Assembly: GCA_005878665.1 (NCBI GenBank)
Contig: VBLR01000116.1
Location: 1 to 26,032 of the forward strand
Length of the DNA stretch: 26,032 nucleotides
Source of the DNA: Methanobacteriota archaeon
GTDB lineage: Archaea > Thermoplasmatota > Thermoplasmata > RBG-16-68-12
Reading direction: 5' to 3'
Shown here: piece by piece, positions 6,853-15,300 of the stretch
Numbering within the stretch: position 1 is the stretch's first letter
How the letters are laid out: every line of letters begins with the position of its first letter
Made by a program: the position numbers and the translations under genes
Notes under the pieces: generated by a model
Seen by the model: only the letters and a program-made list of their open reading frames with translations
Databases searched by the model: none
Told to the model about the DNA's origin: nothing

Positions 6853-9800
6853 AAGAAATCGTCGAGCTTCAGGTCCTGCGTCTTGTCGTTCGTGAACAAC
6901 GACGTGATCGCGTCCTCGATCAGATCGATCCTCTGACGCAGATAGTTCGACACCTCGAACTGCTGGCTGATCCGCTTCGAGATCTCGAGGTACTTTTTGA
7001 CCGAACTTTCGTGGACCGTTAGCGTCAGGTTCCCGCCGCAGGCAAGGCACTTCCCGCGGAGCGGAATCCGGCGGTACTTCTCCCCGCACTTCGTGCAGCG
7101 GACCTGCTGACTCGAGAACGCCTTCAGGTTGCCGATGAGGTCCGGCAGGAAGTGGTGGACGACGATGCGCGCGACGACGTCGTTCGGGTCGACCGCGCGG
7201 ATGCGGAGCGCGAGCTCGAGCTGCTTGTCGATCTTCTCGGCCATGGAGCCTTCGCCGTATGCCGAAGCGAGGGGACCGAGCGCGACGTCGGACGTTTCGT
7301 CGGTGTACGCGAATCCTTCGTACTGTAAGACGCTCCCGATCCGCTTGCTCACCGTGTCGATCTGCGGCTCGATTTCTCTTGGGTGAGCGAACCGCTCCGC
7401 GGCCTCGTAGAGCGAGGTCGGATACGCCGGCATGACGTCGAGATTGTGGGCCTCCTTGTCGATCTCGTTCGGGTCGATGCGCGTCGTGAGGACGAGCGGC
7501 GCGTCCATGAGCCCTCCGCGTTTGTCCGGGAGGAACGCCCGCGAGAAGTTGACCAGGCAATCCAGGAGCAGGATGACCGAATCCTCATCGCCGTCGCAGT
7601 TCCGTCGCCTCGCGGCGATGAGGTACGGATGGGCAAAGCATGCGTTCGCATCGGTGAATCCGACGATCCGCGCGAGGACGCCGCCGCTCGTGTGCGGGGC
7701 GAGCGTCACCACGAGATGGCCCAACAGGTCCTCGGGCGCCTTCGCCTCATAGAACCGGCCGAGGCCGTAGAGCCGCTCCAAGAGGTCATCGATGAACCCT
7801 GCCACGCGGACAAGGTACTCGCCGCACGACCGCGCGACCACGATGTCCTGCGGCCGCAGCTCGACGGTCTGGTCCTCCCGCTCGAGGGGACCGCCGCCGC
7901 GGTCCCGCATGTATCCGAGGCGTCGGGCGGTCTCGACGGAAATCCCCACTTCTTGCGGTGTGAAGTGCGTGAGCGGCAGGTTCGTCATGTCGAAGCGCGT
8001 CGTGCCGTCCTTAAACACGTAGACGTCGTGTTTCGCCCGGAGGACGCCTTTCTCGATCGGCTCTGGAGTCTTCGTCCTCGAGATCATTCCCTGGACGGCC
8101 TTGATGTCCGCCGGCTTCGACTCGCCCGTTCGGTCGAGCGCGGTTCGAAGGACCTCGGCCAAGGGGATCCGCTGCCGCGTCGGCCCGTTTCGAGACACCG
8201 TATGTCCCCCGCACGAGCACTTGGGGAGGAACCACCGCTTCCCGCACGAGGCGCAGATCCGCAGGCCGACCTCGACTTCGATCGTCTCCTTCGTGGCCGC
8301 CTCGAGCAAGAGACGCTGGGCGCCTCCCTCGTGGCCAATCGGGAAGAGGGAGTGGGGCGCGGGCTGCATCTTTCGCGGGGCCGACTTCTCCGGGCGCGCC
8401 ATGCGGGCACCGATTCGCGTGGGGCCGCGGGCTTTCACGGGGAAACCGGCCAGCTCCGATACGAAGGTCAGGGGATCCGTGCTCGCCGGAGCGGGGGCGA
8501 GTCGCATCGCCGGTCCCGGCTCGATGCCCAGCGCCACGAGGAGGGCCGCGGTGTGCCGGTCCACGACGACGTCATCGCCCTGGACCCGGTACGGCGCCCC
8601 GAGACGCACGAGCCACTCCCGCGGCTCCTCGTCGCCCGGCACGACGAGGTGTCCGTCCTCGATCCGTCCCTGGGCCGCGATGAGTTCGCGGAGGCGGGTC
8701 AATTCCTCTACGCTGAAATCGTGGAAGAACAAGTTGTGCCGGGGGTGGAGGGGAATCCCGAGGTCCCGAGACCAGGCGACCGCTTGAGGGCCATCGACGT
8801 CCTGCCATCCGTCCGGCAGGTGGCCGAGCTTCGCGTGGAGGAGCGCGCCGTACCATTCCAGGGAGAACGCGCCCGGCATCAGCACATGGTTGTTCTCGAG
8901 GAATTCTCCGAAAGGTACCAGGATTTCTCCGAGGTCCGCGATGACGCGAACCCGAGGCGTGAGACGTTTCGCGGCTTCGGCGTCCGCGACTTCGACGAAG
9001 TCGCCCGAATCGAGCACGACCAGCGGCCCTTCGATCCGGTCGCACGGCGTGACCGCCCCGGCCTTCCCCGGGCGTTCCGTCTTGATCTGCGTGCCGACCG
9101 CGATGAAGTCGTCGAGGATGTGCATCGTCGCCGGATGAAGGGCGAGCGCAGCGAGGCCCGTGGCCCGGGTGCGGCCGTATCGCAGGCGCAGCCCGCCCGG
9201 CCGACTCGGGTGGCAGAGGACCGGCCGGCCCGCGACGATGTTCTGAATGAACACCTCGCTCGGCTCGACACCCAGTTCGTCCTTCATGTCCTCGGGCCGT
9301 GACTCTTTCTGGGCGAGGTATTCGTCGATGAACTCCCACCCATCGATCCGGAGTTTCTTGACGTGCTTCTGGATCTTCGGCGCTTTCAGGCACATCCCGT
9401 CCGCAATGACGAGGCACGCGCCACCGCGGATTCGGTTCGTCTCGATCCGGGGAAGGTCGCGATGCCCGCTGATCTCCGCGTCCTCGGTGCCCTCCCCATT
9501 GATCGCCACGGGGCAGTGGGACACGATGAGCGAGATTTCCTCGTCCGAAGGGGTGTACTGGAGATGTTGAGCCTGGCGGTACAGCGGGATTTCTTCTTTG
9601 AAACGCTCGACCTCTTCTCGCGTCGGGAGGTATCGACCGAGGCCGAGTTCGCGTCGCACGATGTCCGCGATCAGGACGCTGAGGGCTTGCCCGGTCCCGC
9701 CCGCCGAGCGAATCGGACCGGCGTAGGAGAGGTCGACGTAGGAGCTACCGTCCCGGTTCCGCTTGATCTTCACGCCGGCGAGGCCCTCGAGCGGCGCGAC

Positions 9801-10154
9801 GAGAATCCCCTCCGTCAGGATCGCGAGGCCCACCCGCACGGCCCGCTCCACCGCCTTCTCCTTGCTCGTCGCGGGCCGCACCGCCATCTCCTTCGCCACG
9901 AGGATCGCAAGCTCCTCGCGATCGTGGGTTTTGGCGAGTTCGCGGATCCGACGCGCGACACCCTCGACCTCATAGTGCTCGAGCAGCCGCTCCACGCGCG
10001 AAGCGAGGTCGTCCGTCAGCGGGATTTCCACATCCAGTTCCGGATCGAAACCGCGGGTGCGCGCGGCCCGAGCGACCGCGTACGTGGCCTCGACTTGTTT
10101 CAGGAGTCCTGCGAAGTAGGCGCGAATCTCCTCTGAAACGACAGGCGTACCCAT
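6849..10154 (-). CDS. polC: DNA polymerase D large subunit DP2
   Basis: This is the 1101-residue catalytic subunit of the archaeal replicative DNA polymerase PolD, which works with the DP1 exonuclease subunit (not in this window). The polymerase active-site sequence NCDGDED is at residues 852-858, with the acidic residues expected of the double-psi-barrel catalytic core. Two zinc modules are visible: CASCGKRWFLPKCSC in the middle, and CTKCG...CLACG near the C-terminus. The last nine residues, QDLKLDDFF, resemble a PCNA-interacting peptide. The length is that of an intein-free DP2, and no intein block is seen; inteins are frequent in this gene in other archaea. The start at MGTPVVSEE fits the family N-terminus; about 106 upstream codons in frame are not protein-like and overlap the divergent thioredoxin gene. 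Confidence 0.97.
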   Translation of the reverse strand: MGTPVVSEEIRAYFAGLLKQVEATYAVARAARTRGFDPELDVEIPLTDDLASRVERLLEHYEVEGVARRIRELAKTHDREELAILVAKEMAVRPATSKEKAVERAVRVGLAILTEGILVAPLEGLAGVKIKRNRDGSSYVDLSYAGPIRSAGGTGQALSVLIADIVRRELGLGRYLPTREEVERFKEEIPLYRQAQHLQYTPSDEEISLIVSHCPVAINGEGTEDAEISGHRDLPRIETNRIRGGACLVIADGMCLKAPKIQKHVKKLRIDGWEFIDEYLAQKESRPEDMKDELGVEPSEVFIQNIVAGRPVLCHPSRPGGLRLRYGRTRATGLAALALHPATMHILDDFIAVGTQIKTERPGKAGAVTPCDRIEGPLVVLDSGDFVEVADAEAAKRLTPRVRVIADLGEILVPFGEFLENNHVLMPGAFSLEWYGALLHAKLGHLPDGWQDVDGPQAVAWSRDLGIPLHPRHNLFFHDFSVEELTRLRELIAAQGRIEDGHLVVPGDEEPREWLVRLGAPYRVQGDDVVVDRHTAALLVALGIEPGPAMRLAPAPASTDPLTFVSELAGFPVKARGPTRIGARMARPEKSAPRKMQPAPHSLFPIGHEGGAQRLLLEAATKETIEVEVGLRICASCGKRWFLPKCSCGGHTVSRNGPTRQRIPLAEVLRTALDRTGESKPADIKAVQGMISRTKTPEPIEKGVLRAKHDVYVFKDGTTRFDMTNLPLTHFTPQEVGISVETARRLGYMRDRGGGPLEREDQTVELRPQDIVVARSCGEYLVRVAGFIDDLLERLYGLGRFYEAKAPEDLLGHLVVTLAPHTSGGVLARIVGFTDANACFAHPYLIAARRRNCDGDEDSVILLLDCLVNFSRAFLPDKRGGLMDAPLVLTTRIDPNEIDKEAHNLDVMPAYPTSLYEAAERFAHPREIEPQIDTVSKRIGSVLQYEGFAYTDETSDVALGPLASAYGEGSMAEKIDKQLELALRIRAVDPNDVVARIVVHHFLPDLIGNLKAFSSQQVRCTKCGEKYRRIPLRGKCLACGGNLTLTVHESSVKKYLEISKRISQQFEVSNYLRQRIDLIEDAITSLFTNDKTQDLKLDDFF

Positions 10155-10201
10155 TCCATCCCTTCGAGAACGAGAGCGGCGGGCCGTATCCGGCGTACCT
10201 C

Positions 10202-10208
10202 GTATATG
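10202..10208 (-). promoter_or_regulatory. TATA box of the DP2 gene
   Basis: CATATAC on the minus strand is centred about 50 nt above the DP2 ATG. It predicts a transcript start near 10179 and a leader of roughly 25 nt, unlike the leaderless neighbours. The divergent thioredoxin box is 50 bp away. Confidence 0.45.
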
Positions 10209-10254
10209 CCTTTGTGTGGCATCGCACGCGAACCCGCGAATCTTCACGTGTGAA

Positions 10255-10262
10255 GCTTTATC
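10255..10262 (+). promoter_or_regulatory. TATA box of the thioredoxin gene
   Basis: GCTTTATC is centred about 32 nt above the ATG at 10291. It decides the start: the in-frame ATG at 10216 lies upstream of this box and would not be in the mRNA. Confidence 0.5.
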
Positions 10263-10290
10263 GCCCTCGAATGTCGTGAACGCCGCGGCG

Positions 10291-10632
10291 ATGTTGCAGG
10301 TCAAAGATCCCGAGGCATTCCAGGAGTCGGTCGTGCGAGCGCAGGAGCCGACGGTCGTCATGTTTTGGGCGACCTGGTGTCCTTTTTGTCGGCGGTTCAA
10401 ACAGGAGTTCGAGAAGCTCGCGTCATCACGGCCCGGGCGCTTCGCGGCCGTGTATCTCGACGACGAGGACAATCCGCTCTGGGAGGACTATGCGGTCGAG
10501 GTCGTCCCAACCCTCGCCCTGTTTCGCGGCGGCAAGCTCGTGGATCGGCTCGATGGAATCCTCGGCTACGGGATCGACCGAAAGATGGTCGAGGACTTCG
10601 TCCGTCGTCTCCCACCGGGCTCGCCTGAGTGA
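10291..10632 (+). CDS. thioredoxin-family protein
   Basis: This 113-residue protein is a cytoplasmic disulfide oxidoreductase. The active site WCPFC places the redox cysteines at C30 and C33, and the expected cis-proline is P73 in EVVPTLALF. The length and fold order (beta-alpha-beta with FWATWC) are those of a classical thioredoxin; the active-site dipeptide Pro-Phe is not the Gly-Pro of typical thioredoxins, so glutaredoxin-like or thioredoxin-like activity are both possible. The start is set at 10291 rather than 10216 because of the TATA box. It is divergent from DP2 and 63 bp before the KaiC-like gene, which has its own promoter. Confidence 0.88.
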   Translation: MLQVKDPEAFQESVVRAQEPTVVMFWATWCPFCRRFKQEFEKLASSRPGRFAAVYLDDEDNPLWEDYAVEVVPTLALFRGGKLVDRLDGILGYGIDRKMVEDFVRRLPPGSPE

Positions 10633-10664
10633 TTCGATTTCGTGCCTGATTCTCAGGTCGGCAC

Positions 10665-10672
10665 GTTTATCG
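10665..10672 (+). promoter_or_regulatory. TATA box of the KaiC-like/wHTH pair
   Basis: GTTTATCG is centred 28 nt above the GTG at 10696, giving a leaderless mRNA that starts at or next to GTG. It supports the GTG start over any later codon. Confidence 0.55.
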
Positions 10673-10695
10673 GGCTCCCGTCGGGATGAAATCGC

Positions 10696-11562
10696 GTGCG
10701 TAAGATTCGAAGCGGAATCTACGGACTCAACCCCCTCTTGGACGGAGGGGTGAACGAGAACAGCACGACCGTGGTGATCGGCCGATCCGGCGCCGGCAAG
10801 ACGACGCTGGCCACACAGTTCATCCGCCGCGGCTTGCAGGACGGCCAGGAAGGCGTCTTCGTCTCGCTCGACGAGAACAAGGAGCAGATCATCCGCGAGG
10901 CCGTCGAGATGGGCTGGTCCGACATCCTCGACTATCTCGACAACGAGCTCCTCGTCTTCATCGATGCCTCCGGCCGAGAGTTCTCGAACTTCATCCGCAA
11001 GGAACTGCCGGCGTTCGTGGCGGACTGGAAAGGCAGCAATGCCCGGATCGTCGTGGACCCGCTCACCCCGGTCCTGTGGTCCACGAAAGACCTGTACGAG
11101 CAACGCGACTTGATCGGCTACATGTTCAAGCAGACCCGGAAGGTCGGGACCGTCCTGTGTACGCTCGAAGAACACGGCCAGGGCGATCTCGCAGGTCCGG
11201 AGACCGTGATCCCGATGTACTTGGCGGACTGCGTCGTCCACCTGAAGTTCAACAGCGACCCCGCGAACCCATCGCGGCTGTTGAACATCGTCAAGTGCCG
11301 CAACAGCCGCCACAGTCCGTCGGCGCACCCTTTCCAGATTGTTCGGGGCCTCGGGATCGTGGTCGAAGGGGTCGACGGCCGGAAAGCGGTGTCGGCGAAA
11401 GCTCCGTCCCAACTCCGTCAACTCCTGCTCACGCGTTCGATGCCGAAGAACGTGCGAGACGCGCTCGAGAAATCCCTCGACGGGCTCACGGACGAGGACT
11501 TCCGGAGCTTGAAGCCGGAACAAGTTCTCGAGCTGATTATCCAGGAGTATCAGGGGGCATGA
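10696..11562 (+). CDS. KaiC-like RecA-superfamily ATPase
   Basis: This 288-residue protein has one RecA/KaiC domain (about residues 1-225) followed by a helical tail of about 60 residues ending in a repeat-like DGLTDEDFRSLKPEQVLEL. The Walker A motif GRSGAGKTT is at 29-37 and the Walker B aspartate is D121 in ARIVVDP. The segment FVSLDENKEQI (55-65) corresponds to the KaiC FxxxEExxxxI element, with Asp in place of the first Glu and E60 kept. Single-domain KaiC-like ATPases are abundant in archaea and are thought to act in signalling. It is followed after 1 bp by a DNA-binding protein gene, so an ATPase-regulator pair is the likely unit. Client and signal are unknown. Confidence 0.85.
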   Translation: MRKIRSGIYGLNPLLDGGVNENSTTVVIGRSGAGKTTLATQFIRRGLQDGQEGVFVSLDENKEQIIREAVEMGWSDILDYLDNELLVFIDASGREFSNFIRKELPAFVADWKGSNARIVVDPLTPVLWSTKDLYEQRDLIGYMFKQTRKVGTVLCTLEEHGQGDLAGPETVIPMYLADCVVHLKFNSDPANPSRLLNIVKCRNSRHSPSAHPFQIVRGLGIVVEGVDGRKAVSAKAPSQLRQLLLTRSMPKNVRDALEKSLDGLTDEDFRSLKPEQVLELIIQEYQGA

Positions 11563-11563
11563 G

Positions 11564-12259
11564 GTGGCCCGCGGGCTGGGACGTGCCCTGCAACGGGCCG
11601 TGTCCCGCGAAGGCGCCGATGTCGATCTCGAAGGGGAGGGCCGCAGCCTCGCGAACGCGCGACGGCGGCAGGTGTTCCGGTACTTCTGCCTTCGACCGTG
11701 CGCACGCATCGGCGACATCAGTCGAGCGTTGAAGATGTCCCAGGCCACGGTTCGTTGGCACGCGTGGGACTTAACCGAGAACCGGTACCTCATCTCAGAA
11801 GGCGTGAGCATCTTCCCGGCGGGGCTCATCGATCCCGGCGACGTGTCGCTGTTCGGTGCGCTCGCAACGACGGGCCGCGCCGCCGTCCTCGCGGCCGCGT
11901 TCGACGTCCCCGGGATTTCGTTTCAAGACGTCGCCCCGCGGGTGGGGCTGACCCGCCAGTCGGTGAGCAAGGTCGCGTCGGAACTCGCGGAATTCGGTCT
12001 CGTGCGGCTCGTTGACGACGGCCGTTTCCGCCGCCTGTATGCGACGGACCTGCTCGCTCGCAAGCGGGAGGCGAACCGGGACCGCGCCGTCGCCTTCGAG
12101 GAGGCGCTGCTTCGCCGCCTCACCGACGAAGGTCTCGCGCCGGAGCTCGTGCGACGGGAGGAGACGAGGTTGCTCCTCCGGTTCGGCACGGGCGCCAAGC
12201 GGGTCCTCTTGGAGGTTCCCTTGGACCCGTACGCGACCGCGTGGAAGGCGACGGCCTGA
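11564..12259 (+). CDS. transcriptional regulator with two winged-HTH domains
   Basis: This 231-residue protein starts at a GTG one base after the KaiC-like stop, so it is translated from the same mRNA. A first winged helix covers about residues 30-90 (DISRALKMSQATVRWHAWDL as helices 2-3, then a wing). A second covers about 100-165 (VAPRVGLTRQSVSKVASELAEFGLVRLVDDGRFRRLYA, read as two parts: VGLTRQSVSKVASEL for recognition and the wing after it). Tandem wHTH proteins of this kind are common in Thermoplasmatota and methanogens. The C-terminal 65 residues are charged and of unknown role. The start is uncertain by a few codons, since the first 25 residues are not part of a clear domain. Its targets are unknown. 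Confidence 0.78.
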   Translation: MARGLGRALQRAVSREGADVDLEGEGRSLANARRRQVFRYFCLRPCARIGDISRALKMSQATVRWHAWDLTENRYLISEGVSIFPAGLIDPGDVSLFGALATTGRAAVLAAAFDVPGISFQDVAPRVGLTRQSVSKVASELAEFGLVRLVDDGRFRRLYATDLLARKREANRDRAVAFEEALLRRLTDEGLAPELVRREETRLLLRFGTGAKRVLLEVPLDPYATAWKATA

Positions 12260-12312
12260 TCGGCCATGTTAACCGATTGGATAGACGGCGTGATACGGAC
12301 GATAATACGCCC

Positions 12313-12320
12313 TTTAAGTA
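12313..12320 (+). promoter_or_regulatory. TATA box of the large surface-protein gene
   Basis: TTTAAGTA is centred 27 nt above the ATG at 12343. The 83-bp gap after the wHTH gene has no other clear site. Confidence 0.5.
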
Positions 12321-12342
12321 GCAGACGGACCCGCACTCGACG

Positions 12343-15300
12343 ATGGACGAGAGCTATCTCGAGTGGCTGATCGGACTTCCGGGACTCGGCGAGGCGAAGG
12401 CCCGCCGGCTCGCCGAGCGATTCCCTTCGCTGGGACAGCTTCGCGCCGCAACCCGCGAGGAACTGTCCGCGGTCGAGGGAGTGACGCCCGTAGATGTCGA
12501 CACGCTCCTCGGGTTGCTCTCGGAAGGGTCAGGACGGGACGCCTCGGGTCAGCTCTTCCTTTGCCCGAACTGCGGGTCGTTCGCCGGGACCGCGGCGGAA
12601 TCGTGTCCGTTCTGCGGCGTGGAATTCGAAGCCTCGACCGACTCGGGGCTGTCGGATCAGATCGAAGAGTTCGTCGTCGAGGAAGATGCCCCGGCCCGGA
12701 TCTGTCTGACCTGTGGCGCCGGGATGGGCAGGGAGGCGACGAAGTGCGGGATGTGCGGTCGTCAATACACACCCGAAGAACTCGCACTCCTCCCCGGGTT
12801 CCAGCCGAGCCTCGACGAGAGCTCGCCGTTTTGTCCGCGGTGCGGCGGATACCTCTTCTCCGATGAAACAGAATGCGCGATCTGCGGGACGGCCGTCGCC
12901 TCGGCCAAGCCGGCCCCTCCGACCGCGAATGCGAAAGGCGTCGTGAAAGACTTCCTGACGCGCTGGCAACGGATGGCTCCGGCCGTCTCGGCCCTCTCGG
13001 AGGCGGACCGCCTCCAGGAAGAGCTCGAGCACTACGACCGCCTCCTCGACGCCGACTCGACGTTGGAGCGCGCCTGGGTGAACCGCTCGAAGATCCTCGA
13101 GAAGCTGGGCCGATCCGCCGAAGCCGCGGATTCCCTCGCGAAAGCCGCGGACCTGAACCCAGCGAAAGACGAAGAGTACCGTCTGGAGGTCCAGAACATC
13201 CTTCGCTCCACGGCCGATGCATCGGCCCTGCCCGCTCGATGGCGGCAGCCGGCCGCCACGGCCGCACCGAAGGCCGTCGACGCGCGACTCGTCGAGGCGC
13301 TCAGCCACTACGACTCCTTGCTCCGTGCGGACCCGTCCTTGATCGTGGCCTGGCGCACGAAGGGTGAGATCCTCGACCGACTCGGCCGGATCGACGAGGC
13401 CCGCCAGAGCTTCGAGCGGGCGGACCGGCTCGAGCACGCCGAGGGCCGATCCCTCCAGGCGGCGGTCTCGGGCCTACGGTCCCGCGGCCTGGCGAGCTCC
13501 GGCCCCGCCGGCGCGGGCCATGTGAACGGCCGGGTGAACGGCCGCGTGAACGGGACCCGCTCGGGTCGGACGAACGGCCGAACGAATGGCCAGACAAACG
13601 GCCGCGTGAACGGTCTCGCCGAGGGCCGGGTGAACGGCCTGACGACCGGGGCCGTCAACGGTCTCACGTTCGGCAAGGGCGCGACGAACGGTCTGGTCAA
13701 CGGAAACGGATTCACGAACGGCCGTCGCGGGCGCTACGGCCCCCCGCGGATTCCCGCGCAGCCGCATTGGTCCCGCTCCGTCGTCGGAATCGCGGCCGTT
13801 GTTGCCCTCATGGTCATCGTCCCGATCCTCGCAAGCATGCTTTCGCCGTCTCCGAACGGCCCGTCCGCGATCATTCGGATCGACGGCGACTTCAGCGACT
13901 GGGCGAAGTTCCCGGCGTACGCCGACTCCGCCACGGACCAGGTGCAGAATCCCGACGTGAACCTGCTGGCCGTGAAAGTGGCGAGCCAGAATCAGGATCT
14001 GTTCGTCAACGCGCGGGTGCAAGGACTCCTGTTCCAGAGCCCCGGGACGAACGAGACGGGCAGCGTCTTCGTGTTCCTGGACGAGGATAACAACCGGAAG
14101 ACCGGCTATCCGATCGGCGACCTCGGCGCGGACGCGCTGGTCGAGGTCTACGGATGGCAGGACTATCGCGGCCTGCAATACGGGGTCGACAGCTACCGCT
14201 TCAACGAATCCGGCACGCCCCGGTCCAACGACTGGGCGCGGTTTGTCTCGGGCGGTTCCGCCGACGCGGCGGTGAGCGGCCAACAGCTCGAACTTCGTGC
14301 GACCGTCTTGGATCCCTCGAAGACGCGAATCCTCGTGTACGCGGCCGACAACGTCGGGGACCTCGACCCGGCGGACGGCTCCGTGATGCCGGGCCGGCCG
14401 ACGGTCGTGTTGGGCCAGCAGACCGTGGCGCCCGATGTGGTCGTAGGCCCGAGCGTCGCGTTCCTTCGAGTCACCCTGGCTCCGATGGGCGGGGTGCCGC
14501 ACCTGGCTGCGCTGAACGTGAGCCGCCTGGGCAGCTCCACCGACGCCGTCGAACTCGCGTTGTACCGGGACGATGGCAGCGGCGCCCTCGATGCGGCGGA
14601 TGCATTCCTCTCGAACGTCTCGATGGTCGGGAACGTCGCAAGCCTTCCGATGAACGAGCTCGTCGCGGCGCCCGAAGTCCTCTGGGTCGAAGCTCGATGG
14701 GCGAACCTCACGCCGACATCCACGTTCGGGCTCTCCGTCGCCGGCATCGGGTCGAACGGGACCGCGAGCTTCCGGCCGCCGGAGACGGGCCTGGTCTATC
14801 TCGGGGCCGCGCCGGCGAACCTTCGCGTCGACGGGGCCTTCGGCGACTGGCGCGGCCGGCCGTATGGCCAGGACAACCTCGGGGACGTGACGAACCGGAC
14901 GGGCGCCCCCGAGTACGACGCGAACGTCGATCTCGTCGCGACGGCGGTTGACCTCGGGACCAACCTCACCGGTTATGTGCGCGTGGACGGCCGGTTGCTC
15001 GGCGGACAGGACATCCCGACGACTCGCACCCGGACGTACCCGGTCCCCATTGACACGGACCTCGACACGGTGCCGGACGCCGTCGAAAACCAGCTCGGCC
15101 CGAACCTGACGCGGGACTTCAACAACGACAACATCACGGACGACCGCACCGGTGGCGACGTCGACGCCGACGGAATCGTGGACTACCCGGCTGGCCCGGA
15201 CTGCTGGCTCAACACGACGATTCCCTCCTGGTACCCACCTCCCTATGCAGGCCGGGTCGTGACTCGCTACATCTGTCCGATCGGGTTGCCGCCCGAGGAA

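Noticed and set aside
4681..7560. Very long upstream extension of the 3583-4680 glycosyltransferase frame
   Set aside because: It is rich in Arg and Pro, crosses the GT-C-like gene and part of DP2 in another frame, and lies above a good TATA box for the ATG at 4680.
6849..10154. Intein in DP2
   Set aside because: Length and motif order are those of an uninterrupted protein; no intein splice blocks are seen.
13522..13722. CRISPR-like array
   Set aside because: The units are short, in frame and without spacers; it is a coding repeat.
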